This document shows positions 63,237 to 64,000 of a stretch of 64,000 bases of DNA, in pieces (the stretch's first letter is position 1; each line of letters begins with the position of its first letter). The stretch spans positions 19,994-83,993 of the forward strand of contig CAJUPT010000009.1 of the NCBI GenBank assembly GCA_910588405.1. Reading direction: 5' to 3'. The notes below the pieces were generated by a model. It made no database searches and was not told the origin of the DNA. It saw nothing but the letters and a program-made list of their open reading frames with translations. This DNA comes from an uncultured Lachnospiraceae bacterium. Its GTDB lineage: Bacteria > Bacillota > Clostridia > Lachnospirales > Lachnospiraceae. The position numbers and the translations under genes were made by a program.

Positions 63237-64000
63237 TTATTCGTAGGTTGTGCAGTAGCTGTTTCTGTCGCCGTTGAGAACATGCTGGTACATATGCTTC
63301 CTTGTGAATTCTTCATAATCAGTAGAAGAATAACCACAGTTGCAATGGTAATGAGCCACCTTCTCTTGCTCGCCGCCAAACACAAGCAAAGATTCTTCAC
63401 CCTGAACTGTGATGCTGACTTTGTCCTTTTGTGCTGCCTGCTCAGCCTCAAGTCTCTCAGCCTCCTCTTTTGCCGCCTGCTCTGCCGCTGCCTGTTCTGC
63501 TGCCGCCTGCTCTGCCGCAAGTCTTTCAGCTTCTTCCCTCGCTGCCTGTTCAGCTGCTGCTTTCTCTGCTGCCGCCTTTTCTGCCGCAAGTCTTTCGGCT
63601 TCTTCCCTCGCCGCCTGTTCAGCTGCTGCTTTCTCTGCTGCCGCCTTTTCTGCCGCTTTCTCTGCCGCTGCTTTCTCTTCCGCCGCACGCTGCTCAGCTG
63701 CTTTCTGCTCTGCCGCCGCGCGTTCCGCTGCCGCTTTCTGCTCTGCCGCACGCTGTTCGGCAGCCGCTTTCTCCGCGGCTGCATTGCTGCCGGTATCCGC
63801 CGTGTTACCGGTGCTCTCATTGCCGCCGGTTCCTGCCGTGTTACCGGCGTTCGTATTGCTGCCGGTTTCTGTCATATTGTTAGTTTTATCAGAAGCAGTA
63901 CCTGTTCCATTGCCTGTCTTAGCGGAAGCAGTGCCCGCCGTATTACCGGTATTTGCATTGCTGCCGGTTCCTGTCATATTGTTAGTCTTATCAGAAGCAG
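63237..64000 (-). CDS. Window-truncated Ala/Glu-rich repeat protein with Cys/His C-terminus
   Basis: The frame is open to the window edge, so the N-terminus is missing. Visible: Gly/Thr/Asn-rich tandem repeats (GSN-NTGNTAGT and ASDKTNNMT units), a long coiled coil of AAAEK/AAAEQ heptads with a nearly perfect 20-residue duplication around AAREEAERLAAE, and a C-terminal domain with HYHCNC, two further His in KHMYQHV and a last Cys near the end, which may bind metal. Such low-complexity linkers are typical of surface or TolA-like proteins. Repeat copy number may vary between strains. Confidence 0.7.
   Translation of the reverse strand, partial: ASDKTNNMTGTGSNANTGNTAGTASAKTGNGTGTASDKTNNMTETGSNTNAGNTAGTGGNESTGNTADTGSNAAAEKAAAEQRAAEQKAAAERAAAEQKAAEQRAAEEKAAAEKAAEKAAAEKAAAEQAAREEAERLAAEKAAAEKAAAEQAAREEAERLAAEQAAAEQAAAEQAAKEEAERLEAEQAAQKDKVSITVQGEESLLVFGGEQEKVAHYHCNCGYSSTDYEEFTRKHMYQHVLNGDRNSYCTTYE

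Noticed and set aside
63431..63883. Plus-strand Pro/Leu-rich frame opposite the Ala/Glu repeat gene
   Set aside because: It is the mirror of the low-complexity coiled-coil codons; no start signal.

Overview
The window looks like chromosome of a spore-forming Clostridia member, most likely Lachnospiraceae. It carries the forespore sigma operon spoIIAA-spoIIAB-sigF, spoVA genes, the Gram-positive order yicC-remA-gmk-rpoZ, GGAGG-type ribosome binding sites and sigma-A promoters. This is inferred from gene content; no 16S gene is present.

Layout. 0.3-7.1 kb is one long minus-strand housekeeping operon (yicC, remA, gmk, rpoZ, rimO, pgsA, cinA, a small unknown, ytfI-like). 7.5-14.3 kb holds rqcH, rpsU, a hemerythrin-response regulator fusion and alaS. 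14.3-18.9 kb holds a BceRS-like two-component pair and clpA-clpS. 19.4-21.0 kb is a self-contained accessory unit: a near-consensus promoter, about 450 nt of strongly structured non-coding sequence, and a 355-aa retron-type reverse transcriptase. It is followed by a VanZ-like gene, an O-antigen-ligase-like membrane protein and an unknown protein. 24.4-25.4 kb is a graveyard of fragments (SPASM radical-SAM tail, spoVAC-like tail). 25.4-29.3 kb is sporulation (spoVAC/AB/AA, sigF operon). 29.5-34.5 kb holds a TPR protein, folC, yigZ and a double OB-fold protein. 34.6-38.7 kb is a GtrB-GtrA-YfhO surface glycosylation operon. 38.9-42.3 kb is a very large TPR-DUF2971 protein on its own AT-rich promoter. 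42.5-51.7 kb holds argH, an ABC exporter with a CARDB-like partner, and dTDP-sugar genes (rfbA, rfbB, two rfbC-like genes, no rfbD). 52-54.8 kb is a TetM/EF-G-like GTPase fused to a YacP/Rae1-type NYN nuclease. 54.9-57.2 kb holds two small XRE-repressor modules, each with a palindrome over the promoter of a divergent gene. 57.2-64 kb holds tcdA, a SEC-C protein, tRNA-Leu(CAG), a eukaryotic-type hisA, a CoA-disulfide-reductase/rhodanese fusion, mscS and a window-truncated Ala/Glu-rich repeat protein.

The strongest candidates for under-described biology are the reverse transcriptase with its structured leader, the ribosome-GTPase/NYN nuclease fusion, the TPR-DUF2971 protein, and a dispersed palindromic repeat (copies near 0.1 and 31 kb) whose arms covary. 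Starts were re-chosen from ribosome binding sites and family N-termini, so several genes are shorter than their longest open frame.
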